This document shows positions 1 through 12,830 of a stretch of DNA of 64,000 bases, piece by piece (position 1 is the first letter of the stretch; every line of letters begins with the position of its first letter). The notes under the pieces were generated by a model. That model had not been told where the DNA came from, made no database searches, and saw only the letters and a program-made list of their open reading frames with translations. This DNA is from Halictus rubicundus (taxonomy: Eukaryota; Arthropoda; Insecta; Hymenoptera; Halictidae): contig NW_027488892.1 in NCBI RefSeq assembly GCF_050948215.1, positions 1-64,000 on the forward strand. The letters run 5' to 3'. The position numbers were made by a program, and so were the translations under genes.

Positions 1-1443
1 ATAGGATAGAGGATAGGATAGGATAGAGGATAGGATAGGATAGAGGATAGGATAGGATAGAGGATAGGATAGGATAGAGGATAGGATAGAGGATAGGATA
101 GGATAGAGGATAGGATAGAATAGAGGATAGGATAGGATAGAGGATAGGATAGGATAGAGGATAGGATAGGATAGAGGATAGGATAGGATAGAGGATAGGA
201 TAGGATAGAGGATAGGATAAGATAGATGATAGGATAGGATAGAGGATAGGATAGGGGATTGGATAGGATAGAGGATAGGATAGGATAGAGGATAGGATAG
301 GGATAGAGGATAGGATAGGATAGAGGATAGGATAGGATAGAGGATAGGATAGGATAGAGGATAGAGGAGGATAGGATAGGATAGGATAGTTAGGATAGAG
401 GATAGGATGGATAGAGGATAGGATAGGATAGAGGATAGGATAGGATAGAGGATAGGATAGGATAGAGGATAGGATAGGATAGAGGATAGGATAGGATAGA
501 GGATAGGATAGGATAGAGGATAGGATAGGATAGAGTATAGGATAGGATAGAGGATAGGATAGAGGATAGAGGATAGGAGACGATAGAGGATAGGATAGGA
601 TAGAGGATAGGATAGGATAGATATAGGATAGGATAGGATAGAGGATAGGATAGGATAGAGGATAGGATAAGATAGATGATAGGATAGGATAGAGGATAGG
701 ATAGGGATTGGGTAGGATAGAGGATAGGGAGACGATAGAGGATAGGATAGGATAGAGGATAGGATAGAGGATAGGATAGAGGATAGGATAGAGGATAGGA
801 TAGAGGATAGGATAGGATAGAGGATAGGATAGGATAGAGGATAGGATAGGATTGAGGATAGGATAGGATAGATGATATTATAGGATAGAGAATAGGATAG
901 GATGGAGGATACGATATTATAGAGGATTGAGGATAGGATAGAGAATAGGATAGGATAGAGGATTGGATAGGAAAGAGGATAGGATAGGATAGAGGATAGG
1001 ATAGGATAGAGGATAGGATAGGATAGAGGATAGGATAGGATAGGATAGATAGGATAGGATAGGAGGATAGGATAGGATAGAGGATAGGATAGGATAGAGG
1101 ATAGGATAGGATAGAGGATAGGATAGGATAGAGGATAGGATAGGATAGGATAGAGGATAGAGGATAGGATAGAGAGGATAGGATAGGATAGAGGATAGGA
1201 CAGGATAGAAGATAGGATAGGATAGAGGATAGGATAGGATAGAGGATAGGATAGGATAGAGGATAGGATAGGATAGAGGATAGGATAGGATAGAGGATAG
1301 GATAGGATAGGATAGAGGATAGGATAGGATAGAGGATAGGATAGATAGAGGATAGGATGAGGATAGGATAGGATAGAGGATAGGATAGGATAGAGGATAG
1401 GATAGGTATAGAGGATAGGATAAGATATGATGATAGGATAGGA
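1..1443 (-). repeat. Inverted TATCC-family 17-bp satellite array (left flank)
   Basis: On the + strand this reads as (GGATA)3GA repeated; its reverse complement is the (TATCC)3TC monomer that fills 14.47-64 kb. The array runs off the left edge of the window. Its diverged units occur in the same order as in the forward array at about 26.29-27.73 kb. Read in reverse complement they include a TATCTTCTATCCTG unit (near 1205), CCTCTTTCCTATCCAATCC (near 965), CTATAATATCGTATCC (near 915-935), GTCTCC (near 730), CCTACCCAATCCC (near 705), CTATATCC (near 618), CTATACTC (near 535), CCAATCCCC followed by CATCTATCTT (near 225-255) and CTATTCTATCC (near 117). The part next to the junction (about 1330-1443) is more irregular, with partial units. 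No gene is visible. Confidence 0.95.
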
Positions 1444-1515
1444 CAGCGGACTCGGCATCGTGCACTGCACTGTCTTCACGGATAGGGATAGGATAGAGGA
1501 TAGTCTCGATTCTAC
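1444..1515. other. Junction between inverted TATCC array and TTCAC array
   Basis: About 36 bases of non-repetitive sequence (1444-1479, including AGCGGACTCGGCATCGTG) end the left array. A short island of GGATA-type repeat then reappears at 1480-1503, followed by TCTCGATTCTAC before the first TTCAC units. The GC skew flips here: to the left the strand carries almost only G, to the right almost only C. The unique piece is too short to assign to any known element, and I see no inverted termini or flanking target duplication that would mark an insertion. Confidence 0.8.
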
Positions 1516-2139
1516 TTGCACTTCACTCTGTCACGTCACTCACTTCACGTTCACTTCTCTGGCACGCGGTCACTGCACGGCACTCTTCTTGCACGGTCAC
1601 TTCACGCTTCACTGTCACGTTCACTCTTCACTTCACTGTCACTCGTTCACATCACTTCACTCTTCACGTCACTTGCACTCTTCACTTCACTTCACTCTTC
1701 ACTTCACTTCACGCTTCACTTCACTTCACTCTGCACTTCACTTCACTCTTCACTTCACTTCACTCGTTCACTTTCACTTCACGCTTCACTTCACCTCACG
1801 CATCACTTCACTTCACTCTTCACTTCACTTCACTCTTCACTTCACTCCACTCTTCAATTCACTCCACACTTCACTTCACTTCAATCTTCACTTCACGTAG
1901 TCAATTCACTTCACTCTTCACTTCTCCTCACTCTTCACTTCACGTCACTCTTCACTTCACTTCACGTCACACTTCACTGCACTTCACTCTTCACTTCACT
2001 TCACTCTTCACTTCACCTCACTCATCACTTCACTTCACTCTTCACTTCACTTGTCAATTCACTTCACTCTTCACTTCACTTCACTCTTCACTTCAATCTT
2101 CACTTCACTCTTCACTTCACTTCACTCTTCACTTCACGT

Positions 2140-2270
2140 TCACAATTCACTTCACTTCACTCTCCGCCTCACTCTTCACCTCACTTGCACCCTTCTCTTC
2201 ACGTCACTCTCCACTTCACTGTCACTCTTCACATCACCTCACCTCACTCTCCACCTCACTTCACTGTCAC
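2140..2270 (+). repeat. TTCAC sub-block T1 (CTCC/CCTCAC-rich), representative copy
   Basis: This is a recurrent stretch of about 120-130 bp in which TTCAC units are replaced in fixed order by ACAATTCAC, a CTCCTCCTCACTC or CTCCGCCTCACTC run, CACCCTTCTCTTC, CTCTCCAC and ATCACCTCACCTCACTC. The ATCACCTCACCTCAC marker or a one-base variant appears near 2233, 2413, 2779, 5703, 6561, 7910, 8394, 8877, 9237, 13165, 13346 and 13710. Not every copy carries the full order. Shared order at scattered positions means these are copies of one ancestral diverged segment spread within the array, not independent mutations. None is visible in the clean core at about 9.5-12.8 kb. Confidence 0.75.
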
Positions 2271-3379
2271 TCTTCACTTCACTTCACTCTTCACTTCACT
2301 TCACTCTTCACTTCACTTCCACTCTTCAATTCACTCCACACTTCACTTCACTTCAATCTTCACTTCACTTCACTCATCACAACACTTCACTCTCCACTTC
2401 ACTGTCACTCTTCACATCACCTCACCTCACTCTCAACCTCACTTCACTTCACTCGTTCACTTGCACCGTCACTCATCACTTCACTTCACTCTTCACTTCA
2501 CTGTTCAATTCACTTCACTCTGCACTTCTCCTCACTCTTCACTGTCACTTCACTCTTCACTTCACTTCACTCATCACTTCACTTCACTCTTCAATTCACT
2601 TCACTCTTCACTTCACTGTCACTCTTCCCGTCACTTCACTCTGTCACTGTCACTGTCACTCTTCACTTCACTTCAATCTTCACTGTCACGTCACAATTCA
2701 CTTCACTTCACTCTCCTCCTCACTCTTCACCTCACTTCACCCTTCTCTTCACTTCACTCTCCACTTCACGTCACTCTTCACATCACCTCACCTCACTCTC
2801 CACCTCACTTCACTTTACTCTTCACTTCACTTCACTCTTCACTTCACCTCACTCTTCACTTCACTTCACTCTTCACTCACTTCACTCGTCACTCACTCTT
2901 CACTTCACTTCACGTCTTCACTTCACTTCACTCTTCACTTCACTATTCAATTCACGTTCACTCTTCACTGTCACTTCACTCTTTCACTTCACCTCACTCA
3001 TCACTTCACTTCACTCTTCACTTCACTTTCAATTCACTTCACTCTTCACTTCACTTCACTCTTCACTTCACTTCACTCTTCACTTCACTTCACTCTTCAC
3101 TTCACTTCACTCTTCACTTCACTTCACTCTTCACTTCACTTCACTCTTCACTTCACTTCACTCTGTCACGTCACTCTTCACTTCACTTCACTCTTCACTT
3201 CACTTCACTCTTCACTTCACTTCACTCTTCACTTCACTTCACTCTTCACTTCACTTCACTGCTTCACTTCACTGTCACTCTTCACTTCACTTCACTCTAC
3301 ACTTCACTTCACTCTTCACTTCAAGTCACGCGTCACTTCACTTCACTCTTCACTTCACTTCACTCTTCACTTCACCTCA

Positions 3380-3450
3380 CTCATCACTTCACTTCACTCT
3401 TCACTGTCACTTGTCAATTCACTTCACTCTTCACTTCTCCTCACTCTTCA
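3380..3450 (+). repeat. TTCAC sub-block T3 (CCTCACTCATCAC ... TTCTCCTCACTC), representative copy
   Basis: This is the commonest diverged sub-block of the TTCAC array, about 70-85 bp. It has the order CCTCACTCATCAC, normal units, a TTTTCAATTCAC or TGTCAATTCAC unit, then TTCTCCTCACTC. Examples lie near 2470, 2993, 3381, 3531, 4126, 4271, 5176, 5755, 6830, 7690, 8930, 11625, 12380, 12950 and 13400. Two or three occur within a few hundred bases in places such as 3381/3531 and 4126/4271, indicating local tandem duplication. Confidence 0.75.
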
Positions 3451-4544
3451 CTTCACGTCACTCTTCACTTCACTTCACTTCACACTTCACTTCACTTCAC
3501 TCTTCACTTCACTTCACTCTTGCACTTCACCTCACTCATCACTTCACTTCACTCTTCACTTCACTTGTCAATTCACTTCACTCTTCACTTCTCCTCACTC
3601 TTCACTTGCACAACACTCTTCACTTCACTCTTCACTTCACTCTGCACTTCACTTCACTCTTCACTTCACTTCACGCTTCACTGCACCTCACTCTTCACTT
3701 CACTTCACTCTTCACTTCACTTCACTCTTCACTTCACTTCACTCTTCACTTCACGTTCACTCTTCACTTCACTTCACTCTTCACTTCACTTTTCAATTCA
3801 CTTCACTCTTCACTGTCACTTCACTCTTCACTTCACTTCACTCTTCACGTCACTTTCACTCTTCACTTCACTTCACTCTTCACTTCACTTCACTCTTCAC
3901 TTTCACTTCACTCTTCACGTCACTCTTCACTTCACTTCACTCTTCACTTCACTGTCACTCTTCACTTCACGTCACTCTTCACTTCACTTCACTCTTCACT
4001 TCACTTCACTCTGCACTTCACTTCACTCTTCACTTCACTTCACTCTACACTTCACTTCACTCTTCACTTCAATTCACTCTTCACTTCACTTCACTCTTCA
4101 CTGCACTTCACTCTTCACTTCACCTCACTCATCACTTCACTTCACTCTTCACTTCACTTTTCAATTCACTTCACTCTTCACTTCTCCTCACTCTTCACTT
4201 CACTTCACTCTTCACTTCACTTCACTTCACTCTTCACGTCACTTCACTCTTCACTTCACGTCACTCTTCACTTCACCTCACTCATCACTGTCACTTCACT
4301 CTTCACTTCACTTTTCAATTCACTTCACTCTCACTTCTCCTCACTCTTCACTTCACAACGACTCTTCACGTCACTCTTCACTTCACTCTTCACTTCACTT
4401 CACTCTTCACTTCACTTCACTCTTCACTTCACCTCACTCTTCACTTCACTTCACTCTTCACTTCACTTCACTCTTCACTTCACTTCACTCTGCACTTCAC
4501 TTCACTCTTCACTTCACTTCACTCTTCACTTCACTTCACTCTTC

Positions 4545-4710
4545 ACTTCACTCCACTCTTCAATTCACTCCACACTTCACTTCACTTGCAATCTTCACTT
4601 CACTTCACTCATCACAACACTTCACTCTCCACTTCACTTCAGTCTTCACCTCACAACACTCTTCAATCTTCACTTCACTCTTCACTTCACTGTCACTCTT
4701 CAATTCACTT
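4545..4710 (+). repeat. TTCAC sub-block T2 (CATCACAACAC marker), representative copy
   Basis: Diverged stretch of about 160 bp with the order CTCCACTCTTCAATTC, CTCCACACTTC, CAATCTTCAC, CATCACAACAC, CTCTCCAC, CTCACAACACTC and CAATCTTCAC. The CATCACAACAC marker occurs near 2365, 4611, 6997, 7461, 11828 and 13308, with neighbouring variants mostly in the same order. The copy near 11828 lies inside the otherwise homogeneous core. I see no gene or RNA structure in it. Confidence 0.7.
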
Positions 4711-5339
4711 CCCTCTTCACTTCACTTCACTCTTCACTTCACTTGCACTCTGCACTTCACTTCACGTCCTCACTTCACTTCACTCTTCACTTCACTTCAC
4801 TCTTCACTTCACTTTCACTCTTCACTTCACTTCACTCTTCACTTCACGTTCACTCTTCACTTCACGTCACTCTTCACTTCACTTCACTCTTCACATCACT
4901 TCACCTTCACTTCACTTCACTCTTCACTTCACTTCACTTCACTCTTCACTTCACTTCACTCTTCACTTCACTTCACTCTTCACTTCACTTCACTCTGTCA
5001 CTTCACTTCACTTCTGCACTTCACTTGCACTCTTCACTTCACTTCACTCTTCACTTCACTTCACTCTTCACTTCACTTTCACTCTTCACTTCACTTCACT
5101 CTTCACTTCACTTCACTCTTCACTTCACTTCACTCTTCACTTCACTTCACTCTTCACTTCACTCTTCACTTCACTTCACTCTTCACTTCACCTCACTCAT
5201 CACTTCACTTCACTCTTCACTTCACTTTCAATTCACTTCACTCTTCACTTCACTCTTCACTTCACTTCACTCTTCACCACACTTCACTCTTCACTTCACT
5301 TTCACTATTCACCTCCCTTCCCCTTCACTGCACTTCACT

Positions 5340-5640
5340 CTTCACGTCACCCTTCACTTCACTTCATCCTTCACCTCACAACACTCTTCTCTCCACTTCA
5401 CTCTTCACTTCAACTCACTCTTCACTTCACTACTTCACTTCACTTCACTCTACACTTAACTCCACTCTGTCACTGTCACTCCTCAAGTCATTTCATGTCT
5501 GCAATGCCACCTCACTCGTCACTTCACTTCACTCTTCAACTCACTCTGTCAATTCACTACTCCCTTCTCTTAACTTCACTCTTCACTTCACTTCAATCTG
5601 CACTTCACTTCACAATTCACTTCACTTCACTCTCCTCCTC
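5340..5640 (+). repeat. TTCAC sub-block T4, most diverged copy 1
   Basis: One of the least repeat-like stretches inside the TTCAC array. It contains CATCCTTCACCTCACAACAC, CTACACTTAACTCCAC, TCAAGTCATTTCATGTCTGC, AATGCCACCTCACTCG and CTGTCAATTCACTACTCCC. The last element recurs at about 8226, and the ATGTC...CCACCTCAC order recurs near 6300 and 8155. Despite its mixed sequence it is still recognisably built from TTCAC derivatives, so I read it as an old diverged segment and not an insertion. Confidence 0.65.
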
Positions 5641-6259
5641 ACTCTTCACCGTCACTTCACCCTTCTCTTCACTGTCACTCTCCACTTCACTTCACTCTTC
5701 ACATCACCTCACCCACTCTCAACCTCACTGCACTTCACTCTTCACTTCACCTCACTCATCACTTCACTTCACTCTTCACGTCACTTTTCAATTCACTTCA
5801 CTCTGCACTTCACCGTCACTCTTCACTTCACTTCACTCTGTCACTTCACTTCACTCTTCACTTCACTCACCTTCACTTCACTCACTCTTCACTTCACTGT
5901 CACGTCTCTGTCACTTGCACTTCACTTCACTCTCTTCACTGCACGTCACTCTTCACTTCTCTTCACTCTTCACTTCACTACACTCTTCACTTCACTTCAC
6001 TCTTCACTTCACTCTTCACTTCACTCACTCTTCACTTCACTTCACTCTTCACTTCACTTCACTCTTCACTTCACTTCACTCTTCACGTCACTGTCACTTT
6101 CACTTCACTTTCAATTCACTTCACTCTGCACTTCTCCCACTCATCACTTCACTTCACTCTCACATCACTCTTCACTTCACTCTTCACTTCACTTCACTCT
6201 TCACTTCACTTCACTCTTCACTGCACTTCACTCTTCACTTCACTTCACTCTTCACTTCA

Positions 6260-6500
6260 CGTTCACTCTACACTTCACTCCACTCTTCACTTCACTCTTC
6301 AAGTGCATGTCACTCTTCAATCCACCTCACTCTGCACTTCACTTCACTCTTCAACTCACTCTCTTCAATTCACTTCGTCTTTTCACTTGTCTCGTCTAAC
6401 TTCACTCTTCACTTCACTTCAATCTTCACTTCACTTCAAGCTTCACTTCACTTCATCTTCACTTCACGTCACAATTCACTTCACTTCACTCTCCTCCTCA
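6260..6500 (+). repeat. TTCAC sub-block T4, copy 2
   Basis: This stretch has the order CTACACTTCACTCCAC, TTCAAGTGCATGTCAC, CAATCCACCTCACTC, CAACTCACTCTCTTCAATTC and an unusual CGTCTTTTCACTTGTCTCG, then re-enters normal repeats and a T1 block. The order parallels the 5340-5640 and 8030-8320 stretches, with its own private changes. Confidence 0.6.
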
Positions 6501-8029
6501 CTCGTGCACCTCACTTCACCCTTCTCTTCACTTCACTCTCCACTTCACTTCACTCTTCACAGTCACCTCACCTCACTCGCCACCTCACTTCACCTTCACT
6601 CTTCACTTCACTTCACTCTTGCACTTCACATCACTCATCACTTCACTTCACTCTTCACTGCACTGTGTCAATTCCCTTCACTCTTCACTTCTGCCTCACT
6701 CTTCACTTCACTTCATTCTTCACTTCACTGCACTCTTCACTTCACTTCACTCTTCACTTCACTTCACTCGTCACTTCACTTCACTCTTCACTTCACTTCA
6801 CTCTGCACCTCACTTCACTCTTCACGTCACCTCACTCATCACTTTACTTCACTCTTCACTTCACTTTTCAATTCACTTCACCCTTCACTTCTCCTCACTC
6901 TTCACGTCACTTCACTCTTGCCCTTCACTCTTCACTTCACTCTTCACTTCACTTCACTCTTCACTTCACTTCACTCTGTCACTGTCACTGTCACTCATCA
7001 CAACACTTCACTCTCCACTTCACGTCATTCTTCACCTCACTACACTCTTCAATCTTCACTTCACTCTCCACTTCACTTGCACCCTTCAATTCACTTCACT
7101 CTGCACTTCACTTCACTCTTCACTTCACTTCACTCTTCACTTCACGTCACTCTTCACTTCACTTCACTCTTCACTTCACTTCACTCTTCACTGCACTCTT
7201 CACTTCACTCTTCACTTCACGTCACTCTTCACGTCAATTTCAATTCACTTCACTCTTCACTTCTCCTCACTCTTCACGTTCACTTCACTCTTCACTTCAC
7301 GTCACTCTTCACTTCACTTCAATCTTCACTTCACTACACTCTTCACTTCACTTCACTCTTCACTTCACTTCACTCTTCACTTGCACTTCACTCTTCACTT
7401 CACTCCACTCTTCAATTCACTCCACACGTCACTTCACTTCAATCTTCACTTCACTTCACTCATCACAACACTTCACTCGCCACTTCACTTCATTCTTCAC
7501 CTCACAACACTCGTCAATCTTCACTTCACTCTCCACTTCACTTCACCCTTCAAGTCACGTCACGCTTCACTTCACTTGCACTCTTCACTTCACTTCACTC
7601 TTCACTTCACTTCACTCTTCACTTCACTTCACTCTTCACTTCACTTCACTCTTCACTTCACTTCACTCTTCACTTCACGCTTCACTTCACTCATCACTTC
7701 ACTTCACTCTTCACGTCACTTTTCAATTCACTTCACTCTTCACTTCTCCTCACGCTTGCACTTCACTTCACTCTTCACTTCACTTCACTCTTCACTTCAC
7801 TTCAATCTTCACTTCACTTCACAATTCACTTCACTTCACTCTCCTCCTCACTCTTCACCTCACTTCACCCTTCTCTTCACTTCACTCTCCACTTCACTTG
7901 CACTCTTCACATCACCGCACCTCACTCTCAACCTCACGTCACTTCACGCTTCACTTCACCTCACTCATCACTTCACTTCACTCTTCACTTCACTTGTCAA
8001 TTCACTTCACGTCTTCACTTCACCCTTCA

Positions 8030-8320
8030 CTTCACTTCACCCTGTCACCTCACAACACTCATCTCTTCACGGCACTCTTCACCCCAACGCACTCTCCACT
8101 GCACTCTTCACTTCACTTCACTCTACACTTCACTCCACTCGTCACTTCACTCTTCAATGTCAGTTCACTCTCCAATCCACCTCACGCTTCCTTGTCACTT
8201 CGTCACTTCACTCTTCAACTTCACGCTGTCAATTCACTACTCCCTTCTCTTCACTGCTTCACTTCACTCTTCTTCACTTCACGTCAATCTTCACGTGCAC
8301 TGTCACAATTCACATCACTT
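8030..8320 (+). repeat. TTCAC sub-block T4, copy 3
   Basis: This stretch has the order CTCACAACACTCATCTC, ACCCCAACGCACTCTCC, CTACACTTCACTCCAC, CAATGTCAGTTCAC, CAATCCACCTCACGC and CTGTCAATTCACTACTCCC, then a T1 block. It shares its element order with the 5340 and 6260 copies. All three T4 copies are followed by a T1 block, suggesting that T4+T1 moved together as one segment of roughly 0.4 kb. Confidence 0.6.
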
Positions 8321-9499
8321 CACGCTCCTCCTCACTCTTCACCTCACTTCACCCTTCTCTTGCACTTCACTCTCCACTTCACTTCACTCTTCACATCACC
8401 TCACCTCACTCTCCACCTCACTTCACTTCACTCTTCACTTCACTTCACTCTTCACTGTCACTCACTCACGTCACTTCACTTCACTCTGTCACTTCACTCT
8501 TCACTTCACGTCACTCTTCACTTCTCCTTCACTCTTCACTTCACTTCATTCTTCACTTCACTTCACTCTTCACTTCACTTCACTCTTCACTTCACTTCAC
8601 TCTTCACTTCAATTCACGCTTCACTTCACTTGCACTCTGCACTTCACTCTTCACTTCACTTCACTCGTCACTTCACTTCACTCTTCACTTCACTTCACGC
8701 TTCACTTCACTGCACCTTCACTTCACGTCACTCTGTCACTTCACTTCACGCTTCACGTCACTTCAATCTGCACTTCACTTCACAATGTCACGTCACTTCA
8801 CGTCTCCTCCTCACTCTTCACCTCACTTCACCCTTCTCTTCACTCTGTCACTCTCCACTTCACGTCAGCTCTTCACATCACCTCACCTCACTGCTCAACC
8901 TCACTTCACTTCACTCTTCACTTCACCTCACTCATCACTTCACTTCACTCTTCACTTCACTGTTCAATTCACTTCACTCTTCACGTCTCCTCACTCTTCA
9001 CTTCACTTCACTCTTCACTTCACTTCACTCTTCACTTCACTTCACTCTTCAATTCACTTCACTCTGTCACTTCACTTCACTCTTCCCTTCACTTCACTCT
9101 TCACGTCACTTCACTCTTCACTTCACTTCAATCTTCACTTCACTGTCACTAGTCACTTCACTTCACTCTCTCCTTACTCTTCACCTCACTTCACCCTTCT
9201 CTTCACTTCACTCTCCACTTCACTTCACTCTTCACATCACCTCACCTCACTCTTCCACCTCACTTCACTTCACTCTTCACTTCACTTCACTCTTCACTTC
9301 ACCGCACTCATCACTTCACTTCACCTTCACTTCACTGTGCAATTCACTTCACTCTTCACTTCTCCTCACTCTTCACTTCACTTCACTCTTCACTTCACTC
9401 TTCACTTCACTTCACGTCACTCTGCACTGCACTTCACTCTTCACTTCACTTCACTCTTCACTTCACCCTTCACTTCTGTCACTTCACTTCACTCTTCAC

Positions 9500-12400
9500 T
9501 TCACTGTCACTCTTCTGCACTTCACTCTTCACTTCACTTCACTCTTCACTTCACTTCACTCTTCACTTCACTTCACTCTTCACTTCACTTCACTCTTCAC
9601 GTCACTTCACTCTTCACTTCACTTCACTCTTCACTTCACTTCACTCTTCACGTCACTTCACTCTTCACTTCTCCTCACTCTTCACTTCACTTCACTCTTC
9701 ACTTCACTCTTCACTTCACTTCACTCTTCACTTCACTTCACTCTTCACTTCACTTCACTCGTCACTTCACTTCACTCTTCACTTCACTTCACTCTTCACT
9801 TCACTTCACTCTGCACTTCACTTCACTCTTCACTTCACTTCACTCGTCACTTCACTTTTCAATGCACTTCACGCTTCACTTCACTTCACTCTGTCACTTC
9901 ACTTCACTCTTCACTTCACTTCACTCTTCACGCACTTCACTCTTCACTCTTCACTTCACTTCACTCTTCACTTCACTGCACTCTGCACTTCACTTCACTC
10001 TTCACTTCACTTCACTCTTGCACTTCACTTCACTCTTCACTTCACTTCACTCTTCACTTCACGTTCACTCTTCACTTCACTTCACTCTTCACTTCACTTC
10101 ACTCGTCACTTCACGTCATCGTCACTTCACTTCACTTCTCTCTTCACTTCACTGCTCTCTTCACTTCACTCTTCACTTCACTCTTCACTCACTCTTCACT
10201 TCACTTCACTCTTCACTTCACTTCACTCTTCACTTCACTTCACTCTTCACTTCACTTCACTCTTCACTGTCACGTCACTCTTCACTTCACTTCACTCTTC
10301 ACTGCACTTCACTCTTCACTGCACTTCACTCTGCACTTCACTTCACTCTGTCACTTCACTTCACTCTTCACTTCACTTCACTGCTTCACTTCACTTCACT
10401 CTTCACTTCCTCACTCTCTCACTTCACCTTCACTTCACTCTTCACTTCACTTCACTCTTCACTTCACTTCACTCTTCACTTCTCCTCACTCTTCACTTCA
10501 CTTCACTCTTCACTTCACTCTTCACTTCACTTCACTCTTCACTTCACTTCACTCTTCACTTCACTTCACTCTTCACTTCACTTCACTCTTCACTTCACTT
10601 CACTCTTCACTTCACGTCACTCTTCACTTCACCTCACTCATCACTTCACTGTCACTCTTCACGTCACTTTCAATTCACTTCACTCTTCACTTCACTTCAC
10701 TCTTCACTTCACTTCACTCTTCACTTCACTTCACTCTTCACTTCACTTCACTCTGTCACTCTTCACTTCACTTCACTCTTCACTTCACTTCACTCTTCAC
10801 TTCACTTCACTCTTCACTTCACTTCACTCTTCACTTCACTTCACTCTTCACTTCACTTCACTCTTCACTTCACTTCACTCTTCACTTCACGTCACTCTTC
10901 ACTTCACTTCACTCTTCACTTCACTGCATTCTCACGTCACTTCACTTCTCGCTTCACTTCACTTCACTCTTCACTTCACTTGCACTCTTCACTTCAATTC
11001 ACTCTTCACTTCACTTCACTCTTCACTTCACTCTTCACTTCACTCTTCACTTCACTTCACTCTTCACTGCACTTCACTCTTCACTTCACTTCACTCTTCA
11101 CTTCACTTCACTCTTCACTTCACTTCACTCTTCACTTCACTTCACTCGTCACTTCACTTCACTCTTCACGTCACTCTTCACTTCACTTCACTCTTCACTT
11201 CACTTCACTCTTCACTTCACTTCACTCTTCACTTCTCCTCACTCTTCACTTCACTTCACTCTTCACTTCACTCTTCACTTCACTTCACTCTTCACTTCAC
11301 TCACGCTTCACTTCACTTCACTCTTCACTTCACTTCACTCTTCACTTCACTTCACTCTTCACTTCACTTCACTCTTCACTTCACTGCCACTCTTCACTTC
11401 ACTTCACTCTTCACTGCACTTCACTCTTCACTTCACTTTCAATTCACTTCACTCTTCACTTCACTTCACTCTTCACTTCACTTCACTCTTCACTTCACTT
11501 CACTCTTCACTTCACTTCACTCTTCACTTCTCCTCACTCTTCACTGCACTGTCACTCTTCACTTCACTTCACTTCACACTTCACTTCACTTCACTCTTCA
11601 CGTCACTGCACTCTGCACTTCACCTCACTCATCACTTCACTTCACTCTTCACTTCACTTTTCAATTCACTTCACTCTTCACTTCTCCTCACTCTTCACTT
11701 CACTTCACTCTTCACTTCACTCTTCACTTCACTCTTCACTGCACTCTTCACTGTCACTCTTCACTTCACTTCACTCTTCACTTCACTTCACTCTTCACTT
11801 CACTTCAATCTTCACTTCACTTCAGCTCATCACAACACTTCACTCTCCACTTCACTTCATGCTTCACCTCACAACACTCTTCAATCTTCACTTCACTCTC
11901 CACTTCACTTCACTCTTCAATTCACTTCCCTCTTCACTTCACGTCACTCTTCACTTCACTTCACTCTTCACTTCACTTCACTCTTCACTTCACTTCACTT
12001 CACTCTTCACTTCACTTCACTCTTCACTTCACTTCACTCTTCACTTCACTTCACTCTTCACTTCACTTCACTCTTCACTTCACTTCACTCTTCACTTCAC
12101 TTCACGTCACTCTTCACTCTTCACTTCACTTCACTCTTCACTTCACTTCACTCTTCACTTCCCTTCACTCCTCACTTCACTTCACTCTTCACTTCACTTC
12201 ACTCTTCACTTCACTTCACTCTTCACTTCACTTCACTCTTCACTTCACTTCACTTCACTCACTTCACTTCACTCTGTCACTCTTCACTTCACTGCACTCT
12301 TCACTTCACTTCACTCTTCACTTCACTTCACTCTTCACTTCACTTCACTCTTCACTTCACTTCACTCTTCACTTCACCTCACTCATCACTTCACTTCACT

Positions 12401-12830
12401 CTTCACTTCACTTTTCAATTCACTTCACTCTTCACTTCACTTCACTCTTCACTTCACCTCACTCATCACTTCACTGTCACTCTTCACTTCACTCTTCACT
12501 TCACTTCACTCTTCACTTCACTTCACTCTTCACTTCACTTCACTCTTCACTTCACTTCACTCTTCACTTCACTTCACTCTTCACATCACTTCACTCTTCA
12601 CTTCACTTCACTCTTCACTTCACTTCACTCTTCACTTCACTTCACTCTACACTTCACTTCACTCTTCACTTCACTTCACTCTTCACTTCACGTCACGCTG
12701 TCACTTCACTTCACTCTTCACTTCACCTCACTCATCACTTCACTTCACTCTTCACTTCACGTCACTCTTCACTTCACTCCACTCTTCAATTCACTCCACA
12801 CTTCACTTCACTTCAATCTTCACTTCACTT
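9500..12830 (+). repeat. Homogeneous core of the TTCAC array
   Basis: Here long runs of unbroken (TTCAC)3TC monomers dominate. G interruptions are sparse compared with 1.5-9.3 kb, and the diverged T1 and T4 blocks are absent, though T3 copies near 11625 and 12380 and a T2 copy near 11828 remain. This is the expected appearance of the most recently amplified or homogenised part of a satellite array. No gene is visible. Confidence 0.7.

Noticed and set aside
1..1443. Telomeric repeat or interstitial telomere
   Set aside because: The unit is GGATA arranged as (GGATA)3GA, which does not match TTAGGG, TTAGG, TTTAGGG or other telomere motifs I know, and the arrays are internally rearranged on both orientations.
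1444..1515. Transposon end or target-site duplication at the left junction
   Set aside because: No terminal inverted repeat, long terminal repeat, poly-A tail or flanking duplication is visible in the short unique sequence.
5340..8440. Possible inserted unique element inside the TTCAC array
   Set aside because: Although diverged, the sequence is still made of TTCAC derivatives and recurs in the same order three times, so it is old satellite and not an insertion.
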